From Eledone cirrhosa (taxonomy: Eukaryota; Mollusca; Cephalopoda; Octopoda; Eledonidae): a stretch of 64,000 nucleotides of DNA. Under the pieces are notes generated by a model. That model was not told the DNA's origin, did not search any database, and saw only the letters and a list, made by a program, of their open reading frames with translations. The stretch lies in NCBI GenBank assembly GCA_964016885.1, contig OZ024743.1:127395365-127459364 (forward strand). Reading direction: 5' to 3'. Shown one piece after another: positions 1 through 9,964 of this stretch (positions within the stretch are counted from its first letter, which is position 1; every line of letters begins with the position of its first letter). The position numbers and the translations under genes are program-made.

Positions 1-791
1 TCTTAATTTTGTTTTTATACTGTTTTAATATTTTCATCCTTATATAACTTTTGTTCAATAAATTCCTCCAACTTAGCCTAAGTGAGGAAGGAGCTCCACG
101 ACATTGAGTGACTGTTGCAGCAGGTGTTGCTGGCCATTGTCTGAGGAAATACCTTTACAGTTTTTTCCATGGGATGCAGTCAAAACACCTATAATGGTTC
201 CTATTATACCATGTTAGATGCTGGGATGAAATGGGATTGTGTTGTGGTGTTGATTCGGTTGTTGTGTGTACTCACTTGGATTGGTTGTGAAGAGCATAGG
301 CGAAAGAAGATTGGTGTGCCTGATACAGTGTGACCAGAGAATGCGGGTGTGAGAGTAAATGAGTAAGTGTTCATTATGATAATGATGATGAATCCTTGGG
401 TAAGTGATTTACCCTGATTACATAGGAAATTAAATATATCAACCACAATAACACAAAGCCGCTATGTTACTAATTTATTGAATATTTCTTTTGTCGAAGT
501 TATCCGACAATACATGAAGAACAAATAACCAGAGTTGAATTGTTATGATGTGTATGCATGTTTGCTTGCAAAAGAATTATTTAAAATGTTTTTACCAAAC
601 TTCTGTTAATGCAGAGAGAAAGAAAAACTGAACATCTATATGCTACAAGGTTAGCATGTGGTCACACTGACCTACTTTGCCAATATCCCTCTTTCCTTCC
701 TTTTTTTCTCATGGCATTTATAGTCCTCTCCTTTACTTTAATATACAGCCAGTTCTGACCTTCTTTACTCCTTCCCCCTATTTTTCATTAC
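1..791. other. AT-rich non-coding stretch
   Basis: No credible gene is seen. Short open frames here lack codon bias, domains and splice context. A stretch near 20-75 loosely resembles the sequence just after the MITE at 1030-1085, which suggests a shared dispersed repeat. Confidence 0.5.
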
Positions 792-1019
792 TTAACCCTT
801 TAGTATCTACATTACCCTATATATACTATTGTATTTTCACAGTAAAGGCTTTATCTTCCATAATATCACAAACAATATTGAATCTATGAGATTTTGATAT
901 TATGTAGTTTGAGAACAATGCCTTAACATCAGTATGAGTGGCTAGTTACAGCTGGTTTGAACTGAAAGAGGTGAGAGAATTCTGGCCATATACAGCCGGT
1001 TTAATTGCTAAAGGGTTAA
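792..1019. mobile_element. TTAA-flanked MITE (piggyBac-like ends)
   Basis: A 220-bp element (796-1015) begins CCCTTTAG and ends CTAAAGGG, with TTAA immediately outside both ends (792-795 and 1016-1019). A TTAA duplication next to CCC-starting inverted ends is the hallmark of the piggyBac superfamily. The element encodes nothing and must have been moved in trans. Inverted ends and flanks are read directly; superfamily placement is inference. Confidence 0.6.
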
Positions 1020-1407
1020 TTTGTTTTTTTATCTTTTTTTTTTATATTTTCCATCATTGTATAACCTTTGTTTGTAAAATAAAGTAGATCTACAATGCTA
1101 AATTAATCAGAATAAGCAGAAAGAAAGCAATAAAGAGAGCAGGAATATATTGTTCATATTGGAATTGGAAGGCTGGTAAATAGCTATATGACAGAAATAA
1201 GAAACTTATCCAACTGCTTTTGTTATACTTACTATAAATGAGATATTTCAGTCTGAGTTTTTAATAAAAGGCATTGGAAAATCACACACACATATCTACA
1301 CATACATCAACATACACTCCTACATACACACAGACCTACACCCACACACACCTACACCCACACAACATACATACACATACACGCACACCACACACATACA
1401 TACATAC
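1020..1407. repeat. AT-rich spacer with CA/TACA microsatellite
   Basis: The spacer is AT-rich, and from about 1286 to 1407 it becomes a degenerate run of CACACA, TACACA and TACATA units. No gene is seen. Confidence 0.7.
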
Positions 1408-1905
1408 ATGATGGCTGTAAACTCTGCTAAGAGTACTGCAATTGCTTGTCAGGTTATAGAGTTTGGTGCACTTATAGGCTACGGCCAGTCACACAAACCT
1501 GTAACAGATCCTGAACTAGCAATGCCTGTAGTTTGAAGGTTTTTTAAGTGAAGAAAGGCCTTGTACTCGACCAATCCCACTCTCTGAGCATCGAAAACAC
1601 TACCCGAAAAAGAGAACTGGTCAACATCATCGGATGCTTCCGAAGCCGCAGGTTTTTTTCAGAGTTTTCCTCTCTTAGAAAGGTGTTGTGACAACAGGGG
1701 GCCTTTCACTCCCAGGTTTAAAAAAAAAAACGTACTATTTGGATGGCCGTTGACTCTGCTGAGTTCCTTCGCCCTTTGCCGGCTCTTGTATTTCATTTTG
1801 CAGGGTGTCCAAATATCACCAGTTTAGTTGCCGACTACCTGACCATGAGACACGTTGTACTCGGTTACATGTTACCAGTAGTACTCGAGAGTAACCAGAC
1901 ACATA
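1408..1905 (-). mobile_element. Internally deleted RTE-like LINE derivative (copy B)
   Basis: Read on the minus strand, this segment starts with the 5' region of the LINE at 59194 (the TCTCGAG / TACTGGTAACATGTAAC stretch). It continues through the same 5' sequence, including the poly-T run next to GGGAGTGA and the block around CATCCGATGATGTTGACCAG, to a point near CAAACTCTAT. It then jumps straight to the last ~55 bp of that LINE, ending CAGCCATCAT. All coding sequence is missing, so this is a ~0.5-kb non-autonomous derivative that keeps both ends. Confidence 0.75.
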
Positions 1906-2146
1906 CATGATGGCTGCAAACTCGTGTTCGAGCATTGCCATCGCCTGATAAAATGCTCAAAAATGTGAGGCACGAATGTGGCTCTTTAAACCAGCCAAAG
2001 ACTTGCACCTTCTGGCACATATATGACAACTGTAGGCTCCCCCGGGACTTTCCATTGCTTTGTTCTCATGTGGTTTTTGAGATCTCCCATACTAACACAT
2101 TCCTTGCACCTTTTCAGTAGCACCCGAGAGCGACCTGACACATACA
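1906..2146 (-). mobile_element. RTE-like LINE derivative (copy A), 3' zinc-finger end
   Basis: On the minus strand it opens with the same 5' end (GTGTCAGG...CTCTCGGGTGCTACTG). After less than 30 bp it jumps to the C-terminal zinc-finger coding part (CKECVSMGDLKNHMRTK, then a second degenerate finger) and the 3' end CAGCCATCAT. It lies head to tail with copy B, so two deletion derivatives of the same LINE sit in tandem. Confidence 0.65.
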
Positions 2147-2149
2147 TGC

Positions 2150-3754
2150 ATAAACCCCTGTCATTAAACCCCTTGTCCTTTCTGCTCAAGAAATGTGAAG
2201 GATACATCATGGGCTCACAGGAGGACAGAAATACAAACCTAACCCATAATTTCTTTGTGGATGACCTGAAACTCTATACCAAGAACATAGATTGGATGAA
2301 GAAAAATCTTGACCTGGTTACAATATTCTCAAAGGATATAGATAAATGCTCATATATGACTGTAAAGCAGAGAAAAACAACAACCCAATCTAGCAACATT
2401 GTCATCAATGGACTAACTGTTTCACCGATATCTGATGATGACCGTTACAGATACCTGGGGATAGATGAGAACACATCCTATAATGGTATCTGTAATAAAG
2501 AATGCGTAACCAGGGAATACTACACCCGATTAAGAAAAATATGGTCATCGGAACTCTCTGCGTACAATAAAACAGTGTGTTTGCTGTGCCTGTCCTAACA
2601 CCAATGTTTGGAATACTCATTTGGACGATAGATGAAATCCAAGCAGTTGATGTTAGAACTCGAAAAATACTAAACACGGAAACTTCCACATCAACAATGA
2701 CATAGACCGCCTTTACTTGAAACATAAACAGGGAGGCAGAGGCTTAACATCAGTCCAGACAGCAATTGAATGTCGCATCATATCCCTCCGACAACATCTA
2801 CGAACCTCAAAGCATAGGAGTCTGTCTCTCGAGCAAGTCTATCTGCATGAAACAGATAAGATCATGGGAGTTGGGAAGGAACTCCTCGAAAGATATCCAA
2901 AAACTCTCACCCTGGGAAGTCGCTCAGCAGTTCCGCAGTGAATCCATGGATGAAAAACTACATGCTTGTCAGCAAAAAATATGCATGGATATGTTACCAG
3001 AAAGCTCCAGAGTGAGAGTAATATAGATAAAGAAAGTAGTCTACCTTGGACCAACAACCGCTATATTGGCTCCCACTTTGAAGGATACGCTTTTGTAATC
3101 CAAGAACAGGAAATCAACACGAAATACCTGATTCACAAAAGAGATAGGGATGCAGCCAAAACACCTAGATGTGATATCAAGTGCAGACACAGTGGAATTA
3201 ACATCTAAGATGTCACCCATGTCATAAGCAGCTGTCCAAAGATGTCATTGCAATACTATCTACCTATGAGGCATGATGTAGTGGCCAAAACACTGTACAA
3301 TGCAATCCATAGAAAAGATAGCCCCGATAATAAACACATTAAAAGCTACAGCAATGTGGAAGACATACATATACATAATATGAAAGAGTACTGGTGGAAT
3401 GTTCCAGTAAAAACCCCAATAAAATGCAGGCATAACAGACCAGATATAATGTTATGGGACAGGGAAAAGAAGGCATGCACAATAGTGGAAATTAGCTGCC
3501 CAGCAGATGCCAATATAATATCAAAGATTAACGAAAAGGAGAATATTTATGCAGAACTAATGAGAAATCTGCAGATATTCCACCCTGATTATACCTTCAG
3601 ATTTATACCTGTAATTATTGGAGTACTGGTATATGTTAGTAACTGCCTCAATACAAATCTTGAGGAGCTAGGCTTCAACAGAAAGAACACAACTAGTTCG
3701 GAAATTACAAGTACAATCCATTAATGGAACAGTAAAAATATGTAAAACATTCCA
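2150..3754 (+). pseudogene. RT plus restriction-like endonuclease polyprotein remnant
   Basis: The protein would copy RNA into DNA at a nicked target. Frame one (2150-2597) carries the RT active site FVDDLKLYTKN, with V in place of the usual A/G before DD. It runs on across a TAA at about 2596 into PVLTPMFGILIWTIDEIQAVDVRTRKIL. A second frame (2717-2940) carries KHKQGGRGLTSVQTAIECRI. A third (2966-3208) carries MHGYVTRKLQSESNIDKESS and a Cys-rich start of the knuckle. A fourth (3242-3724) carries RPDIMLWDREKKACTIVEIS, the PD...(D/E) core of the restriction-like nuclease, and ends in the typical RFIPVIIGVLV stretch. The clade (R2/R4/NeSL-like) cannot be settled by eye. Confidence 0.7.
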
Positions 3755-4010
3755 AAATGTTTGCATCTAATAACAGATACAAAGCGTATATACATGCACA
3801 CATACAACTCAAAACATATACGTCCACACATACAATAACATCCATATCTACACATGCATGCATGCAGACATGCATACATATCTACCTAGTTGATCTTGTG
3901 TAAATTCCAATGAGAGTCTTGTAACTTTGTTAGAAACCAGCTCTCTCTCTATTGGCAAACATTTGTGAAATTATAAAACCAGAAGAACATACGTACATAC
4001 ATACATAACG
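2150..4010 (+). mobile_element. REL-type non-LTR retrotransposon, 5' truncated
   Basis: A 5'-truncated LINE starts inside the reverse transcriptase and runs to its 3' UTR. In order it holds an RT palm with FVDDLK, a thumb region (PVLTPMFGI, DVRTRKIL), a linker (GGRGLTSVQTA), a CCHC-like knuckle ending VISSCPKM...RHD, and a C-terminal restriction-like endonuclease. The 3' UTR (about 3756-4010) ends in TACATA repeats. Frame changes near 2700, 2930 and 3210 show it is dead. Confidence 0.75.
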
Positions 4011-4131
4011 TCTTGCTTTCTGCTTCTCTCTTTGCTATGTGTACTTGATGACTAGCTTCTCCTGTTATTCCACTCCAATATCCCTTTTGTCATTTTGAGT
4101 CACACAGTTTTAGTAGCAATAGGTATATATT

Positions 4132-4295
4132 CATAATTGTTTCTACTTTTGGCACAAGGCCAGCAATTATCCAGTACATTACTAGTACTTTATTTTATCG
4201 ACCCCGTAAGGATGAAAGGCAAAGTTAACCTCGGCGGGATTTGAACTCAGACTGTAAAGGGACGTAACTGTGCTAGTGCTGCCTACACGTGCCGA
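4132..4295 (-). mobile_element. tRNA-derived octopus-type SINE, head-truncated
   Basis: Minus-strand SINE type 1. The tail complement TTGTTTCTACTTTTGGCAC is followed by the conserved body (TCGACCCCGTAAGGATGAAA) and the B-box region (GGGATTTGAACTCAG). The head diverges after about 4272. Confidence 0.8.
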
Positions 4296-5165
4296 AACAA
4301 GGTTAAGTTGAAAAAAAGAAAAATTTCTATTGCGCGAGAAAATGGTGCGAAAATGATAGTGCAACAGGTCGTTGGCAGCCATTTTGAAAAATGTGTGTGT
4401 GAACGTGACAATATGATGAAAAAGAAAGAAAGGCTTCACTTAGTATAACAAATATGGCGAGTTCAATTTTTTTGTGAACGATGAAAAAATAAACTTGGTG
4501 GAAAGAATAAGCAATAGTTGAGATTCAGCAAAAATAAATGTTCATGTTGAAAAAGAGTCTGTATGAACTAGAATTTCACATGTGCGTGTGTTCGTTTCTG
4601 TGTCTGCGAATTTTTCCTAGTTTGTTAATAAAATTTGCTGCGTATTCGAAATGTTGGTCGACACATTCCAAAGAAAATGGGGTACTGCTAATTAATTTTT
4701 TTATATGTATTCACACAACACCAGATCTATCATTTTTTTCTTTTTTCGGGGTCACCACTTATAACAATATTTGTTACCATTCTGTTGTTAGCTCGCAAGA
4801 GACCATGTTAGGGTTGCCAGTCGAACGCGCCTGGCCGCAGGGCCAGGCAGGTTAGAAGGCCAGGAGCCGAAAGGCAAATGAGAGGTAGAGATCGCTCTGA
4901 GTATCCCTTTTATAGGGTCTCAAGACGGAAGTGACAAAAAGGGTTCTGCCACCCCAACGGGAAGTAACTCCAGCTACTTCCTGTCTAGAGAGCGTTAATC
5001 TATTTATATATTCATAATGAAAAATCTCTCTTGACTTTTGCTTATGCAATATTAACCGAAATGATCTATAAACGGTTACAAATTTGGTTAAAAAGTATAT
5101 GCTCAGAAGCAAACTTCATGTTCTGATCTCCATCTCCTTATGTACCTATCTATCTATCTATTTGA
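4296..5165. other. Unassigned stretch with small GC-rich patch
   Basis: No gene recognised. Around 4815-4870 there is a GC-rich patch containing GGCCGCAGGGCCAGGCAGG with nested GGCC palindromes, unlike the AT-rich surroundings. The stretch ends in ATCT repeats (5144-5163). No promoter claim can be supported. Confidence 0.4.
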
Positions 5166-5555
5166 CTCTAAACTTGTCTGTCTACCGAGTACTTTAGAAG
5201 GAGAATCAGAGTGGTGAGAGAGGCACTGCACCCCAGTAAATAAGGTGGGTGAATGTAGCAAAAATGGTCTGAGTGATTGGGCCTTCTCTGTATATAAACT
5301 TGTGGGTTGAAGATGAGAGAAAAAGGAAGAAAGGAACACTTGCACAACATGCCCCTGGAGTTGAGGGTTGTTCTATCGATGGGGTATTAAACAACCCATT
5401 TGTAACGCCTCCCCTCTATTGGGGATTTCGATTGTTAAATTTGCTTGTTTTAATAATATTTTTACACGACGATTGTATGTAAAATCCCCGGCATGTGTCT
5501 TTGTATTGTCCCCTTTTCTTGTGTGCCCTTGTGGTAAATAAAGAAATGTATCTAT
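5166..5555 (+). mobile_element. Probable Tx1-like LINE 3' UTR fragment
   Basis: The last part (CGCCTCCCCTCTATTGGGGA, then a T-rich block, then TGTAAAATCCCC, a run of TTGTATTGTC and CCCTTGTGGTAAATAAAG) matches in order the 3' UTRs at 33290-33625 and 39560-39950. The latter follows a recognisable Tx1-like RT. It ends at AATAAAGAAATG, probably a polyadenylation signal at the element's 3' end. Confidence 0.55.
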
Positions 5556-6205
5556 ATCTATACTTGTCTGTATCTAACTATTATTATACCTTCCTCTCTA
5601 TCTATCTCTATACCTATCTATATCCTTACCTAGCTATCTATCAGCGTTTGCTTCAATATAAGTACTGACTTGGTCTGTGACAACCCATCTAAATTTTGCT
5701 AGCAGAAGAAATAGATATTAAATGGTGGTGATAATGATGAAAGTATTTCTGTAATTTATTCTGTTCAGATATTGATAGCATGATCCCTAACATCATTGCA
5801 GCATATTGAGTTTAGGGTTAGGATTTAAGCTTTATGGTTTAGAGTTTACAGTTAGGGTTAAACAGAGTCAGAGTAATTGAAAAAAAATGAAAGTATGAAC
5901 TTTCTTCCCAGCCAACATCAAGTATATATACACACAGATATATATCTATCTTTGATGCGAGCAGTCATACATATGGTGTGGGAGACTATTCACAAAATTT
6001 AAGGTGAATACTATCTCCAACAGTAATGTCACATTTACCAGCCTTGTTAAATAACTGGACATTCTTCTGATGATATTCATTAAAGAAACATTTTATTCAA
6101 AACCATAGAGATATCTGTCTAAAAATTGGATTCACTTTACAAGGATTTGCTACAAACAACATAACTGGACACAGCAACATCAACAACACGAATGAAGAAT
6201 CAAGT
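5556..6205. other. Non-coding, ATCT microsatellite and unassigned sequence
   Basis: TATCTA/ATCT repeats occupy 5556-5645. Around 5810-5860 there are a few TTAGGG/TTTAGGG-like words in a degenerate context. No gene is seen. Confidence 0.5.
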
Positions 6206-6210
6206 AAAAC

Positions 6211-6451
6211 CAAGAAAGATAAACAGAATCTTTTTAGTTGTAGTTACAGAAGAAACCGAAAGAAAGATAAACAGAATCTTTTTAGTTGTAGTTACAGAAG
6301 AAACCGAAAGAAAGATAAACAGAATCTTTTTAGTTGTAGTTACAGAAGGAACCGAAAGAAAGATAAACAGAATCTTTTTAGTTGTAGTTACAGAAGGAAC
6401 CGAAAGAAAGATAAACAGAATCTTTTTAGTTGTAATTACAGAAGAAACCGA
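6211..6451. repeat. 48-bp minisatellite, five copies
   Basis: Five tandem 48-bp units start at 6211, 6259, 6307, 6355 and 6403 and are almost identical (A/G variation in GAAGAAACC vs GAAGGAACC). Because 48 is a multiple of three, the array is open in frame and encodes repeats of KINRIFLVVVTEETER. There is no sign that it is translated. Confidence 0.85.
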
Positions 6452-6684
6452 AACTATAAATTGCATTTTTCTTGGAATTTTGAACTCAATAACAACCTAT
6501 TTAATTGTTATAAAATGACAAAAAGACCCCTCCGTTGGCTATATAAACAAAATGAAGCTACACTTGGACAAACTTCACGCAAAGCGCTAAATTATTTCGC
6601 AGTCAAACAATTATACCAATATGCAGGGTTTGTTGAACATAAAAATAACAAACATAAACATTAGTCAAAACAATAATTTAGTAG

Positions 6685-7445
6685 CTCCCAATGTGTGTGC
6701 TGTGCTTGTGCTGACACCAACATTTGAACTACTTGACTGGATGTTAGATGAGATCCAAGCCATTGATGTTAATTAAAGCCCCAAATGTTCTAACTGGTAC
6801 TGGAAATTTCCACATCAATAGTGATATAGACCTTCTGTACCTGAAATGTAAACAAGGAGGCAAAGGCTTAACATCAATCCAAATAGCATTTGAGTGTCAC
6901 ATCATATTCTTCCAACATATATGAGCCACCAAATGTAGAAGCCCATCTATAGAACAAGTCTGTCTACATAAGGCAGATAACATCATAAGAATTGGGAAGG
7001 AGTTCCTTGAGAAATACTCCCTGCATGGTAGCCAGAAACTCACACTCAAGGAAATTGCACAGCAACACCACAATGAAACCATGGAGGAAAAGCTGCTTGC
7101 TTATCAGCAAAAAATCATGCAAAGTTATGTTGCCAGAAAGCTTCAAAGTGAGAGTAATATACATAAGCAAAGCAATCTATCTTGCACCATCAACCAGTAT
7201 ATTGGCTCTCACTTTGAAGGATACACTGTTGCAATCCAAGAACAGGAAATAACAAAATATGCACAAAACAGATAGGGATGCAGGTAAAACACCTAGATGT
7301 GACAACAGATGCAGACATACATACATATTTACCTAGTTAATGCTGTCTAAATCCCAATGAAAGAGTTTCTATGTTAGAAACTGACTCTTTCTCTATTGAT
7401 GAAAACATAGAAAATAATAAAACTAGAAGAACATACATACATACA
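6685..7445 (+). mobile_element. REL-type LINE copy with endonuclease deleted
   Basis: This copy parallels 2575-3190 and then 3864-4010 of the first REL-type LINE. It holds the thumb region (CTGACACCAACATTTGAACT), the linker (AAACAAGGAGGCAAAGGCTT) and the VARKLQSESNI block, then goes directly into the 3' UTR (ATTTACCTAGTTAATGCTG). The missing part is the knuckle and the whole restriction-like endonuclease. The join lies at GCAGACAT, a word present at both ends of the missing segment in the longer copy. The remains are out of frame and dead. Confidence 0.7.
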
Positions 7446-8133
7446 TGCATACATACATACACCTCAGGAGAAATATTACAATTTCAATGCTATTTTTAAT
7501 AGATTAAGGTTGTTAATTATTTGATAATTTGATGATATTAAAGTAGTAAAATAAAGGATTTTAATAAATCAGGGATGGTAGATTAGGTAATGTTAATTCT
7601 TTTGATACTAGACTGTCTGAAACTGCATTTGATTTTATAATAGAAAACTTTATATTAATCTAAACACCTTCCATCATAAAAAACCTTTGTTAAATTATGT
7701 TCCAAATACCATCTCAATTATGAAAAAGTTAATATTTCTAAATCCCTTGAAATATGGTAAGGAAACGGTTGTGTTAGAAAAAGTATTTTATAAATCTTAT
7801 TTGTGATATTATCTGTAATAAGCTAAAACTGGATTGTTGTTTTTTTTTTGTTTATTGTGCTCTGCTGTCTTTCATTCTGTCTAATTGTTTAAAAGTCTTA
7901 CCAAATATAGAGTATTTTTTCTCACCAGAATTCATGATTTTCAAATGGTTGAACTGCTTTTGTCTCGATGATAATCTAGACAACCATCTAATCACTGGCT
8001 ACTACTACTATTACTTGTTTTTTCCTCATCATCATCAACATCATGATGATGATCATCATCTCCACCACCACCACCACCATCACTAACATCATCAGTTAGA
8101 AACAGCCTATCAATAAATATAAAGCAATATTTT
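7446..8133. other. AT-rich non-coding stretch
   Basis: No gene or recognised element. TACA repeats occupy the start and a CAT/CAC-rich tract lies at 8020-8095. Confidence 0.5.
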
Positions 8134-8400
8134 TTAAAATTGCTCTCTAGAGTCAATAGCATAGTTGTTGATCACTCTTACACCCAGTTTCTCTCTCTGT
8201 TCATTTATACTTTGCCATTTATCTATGTTACTATTATATATCCATTGGAGTAGGCAAACGTCATTTCTTTCCAGTCTTCCCAGGTTCTCTGCACATAGCA
8301 CCCAAGCCTTGCTACCATGCAGCATTGCTGTTCGTAGGTGTTTGCTGCTTATGGCTCCTGTGCAATAGCCACTTGTAAAACGCAAGTTCTTAACTAACGA
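8134..8400 (-). mobile_element. PHD-LINE C-terminal segment, inverted half
   Basis: The minus strand encodes CTGAISSKH, then LRTAMLHGSKAWVLCAENLG and RLERNDVCLLQWIYNSNI, matching the C-terminal part of the PHD-LINE protein at 56154-58226. About 70 codons between AISSK and RTAMLHG (the VDSFRYLGD to DACI part) are absent. It joins head to head with the plus-strand segment that follows. Confidence 0.7.
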
Positions 8401-8735
8401 CCAAGCATAGACGAGTTGAGAGAGAAAGTGTGTATAAGAGAGATAAGTTGTAGTGTGCGGGAGAGAAGACTGCGTTGGTATGGACATGTGATGTGCTTGG
8501 AGGATGACCGCTAGGTAAAGAAGTGCCAAGAAATCCCAGGAGAAGGAAGCCGCAGTAGAGGAAGACCACAAAAATCATGGGCAGAGGTAGTGAAAGCTGA
8601 CCTCAGGTCGCTGAAGCTCACAGAGGAGATGACGAAGACCGTGACGAATGAAGTGATGCTGTGCTGAATAGGACCTGTCCCACCTTTGCAAGCAGGAAAA
8701 AACAGACGTAAAATGATGATGATGATGATGATAGG
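8401..8735 (+). mobile_element. PHD-LINE 3' end, sense half with (ATG)n tail
   Basis: The plus strand encodes DELREKVCIREISCSVRER, LRWYGHVM and SRSRGRPQKSWAEVVKADL, the C-terminal tail of PHD-LINE-type RT proteins. A short 3' UTR and ATGATGATGATGATGATG follow. Together with the inverted half this makes one 5'-inverted insertion or two adjacent ones. Confidence 0.7.
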
Positions 8736-8747
8736 TATCATTTAAGG

Positions 8748-9403
8748 TAATCCAGTTAGAGGTTATGAGTACTCTGTGTCGAGAATAGTTTTAATGTACG
8801 GCATTGTTTGACTCAACAAGAAGTTTCCTTAATCGGGTGGCGAGTTTAAGAAAGTTCCTAGGCAGGTGGTTCTTGGAGTAATAATAGCAAAAGAATGAGG
8901 AATAACATGGTCGGCTGTACAATAGGGTTTATTTACAGTATTACAATTGTTTCTTTAATCAGGTGAGTCTAAAAGCCGCTGATCATTAGAAGTTATGTCA
9001 CTCGATCTATTACAGTTCAGAATACTGAAGCGTACATAACACAGAGCACTGATATTTATAGATACATGGGAGATAAATACCAGTGCCCTGCGTTATAAAT
9101 GCTTCAGTATTCTGACGATTTGATCGGGTAGGAACTGTAATTAAGGTCAAGTGATGTAACTTCTAATGATCAACGGCTTTTAGACTCACCTGATTAAAGA
9201 AACAATTGTAATACTGTAAATAAACCCTATTGTACAGCCGACCATGTTATTCTTCATTCTTTTGCTATTATTACTCCAAGAACCACCTGCCTAGGAACTT
9301 TCTTAACTGGCCACCCGACTAAGGAAACTTCTTGTTGAGTCAAACAATGCTGTACATTAAAACTATCCTCGACACAGAGTACTTACAACCTCTAGCTGGA
9401 TTA
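8748..9403. repeat. 656-bp near-perfect palindrome (foldback element)
   Basis: The left arm (8748-9060) and right arm (9073-9403) are reverse complements with few mismatches over more than 310 bp, separated by a 12-bp loop (9061-9072). The outer ends read TAATCCAG and CTGGATTA. If TA is the target duplication, the termini are ATCCAG...CTGGAT. No coding sequence. It is best read as a foldback-type non-autonomous DNA transposon; TA flanks would suit a Tc1/mariner-like mobiliser, which is inference. Confidence 0.85.
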
Positions 9404-9566
9404 TATATGTGTGTGTGTGTGAAGTAAGAATGGAAACAGCACAGAAGTTTATTTAAAGAATCTTTTTTCTTCTTTAATCCATCAAAGTGTCATTATAGTA
9501 AAAAAGGAGAAAAACAATTTTTAAAAATATACATATATATACACACACACCTATGTATATATATGT
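9404..9566. repeat. TG/TA microsatellite-rich spacer
   Basis: TGTGTGTGTG near 9409-9420 and alternating ATATAC/CACACA runs at 9525-9575 flank a short unassigned AT-rich spacer. Confidence 0.6.
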
Positions 9567-9921
9567 GTGTGTATATCACACCATCTGTTGAGTCAGTGTT
9601 GTTGCATGGATCAGGTACATGGACCCCGACACAAGCACTTGTACACTAAGTTGCTTAGGATTGTACAAAACATAAACTGGCATCGATGTATTACAAATGA
9701 AGGAAACTTGCCAAAGATGACAACTACAATTGCTCAAAAACAATTACGATTTGTTGGACATTACTAAAGAAATAAGCAGGAAGTTATACACAAGCTGCTA
9801 TTGTGGCAACTAAACTCATGGGAGATGCAGTAGAGGAAAACCTGCTCAAACATTCATCGACCAGCATTCAAATGATACAAACCTCAGTAGAGAGCAGTTG
9901 CCAGGAATAATAGAAAATTGG

Positions 9922-9925
<4 letters not shown>
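9567..9925 (+). mobile_element. RTE-type LINE C-terminal fragment
   Basis: The frame from 9567 encodes KLLRIVQNINWHRCITNEG, NLPKMTTTIAQKQLRFVGH, then after a stop a stretch matching the usual KLLLW and PAQTFIDQ tail. This is the conserved region after the RT domain in many RTE-like invertebrate LINEs (YTRMLR.. NISW..H.TN.. LY.NLP.. R..RFAGH). It is 5' truncated and has stops. Confidence 0.55.

Positions 9926-9961
<36 letters not shown>
9926..9961. repeat. (TA)n microsatellite
   Basis: About 30 bp of pure TA sits between two LINE fragments. Confidence 0.9.

Positions 9962-9964
<3 letters not shown>

Noticed and set aside
4815..4870. GC-rich patch as CpG-island promoter
   Set aside because: Under 60 bp and isolated; no TATA/initiator arrangement or downstream exon seen.
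5810..5865. Interstitial telomere-like TTAGGG words
   Set aside because: Only a few degenerate words mixed with TTTAGA and TTTATGG; too short and irregular to call a telomeric repeat.
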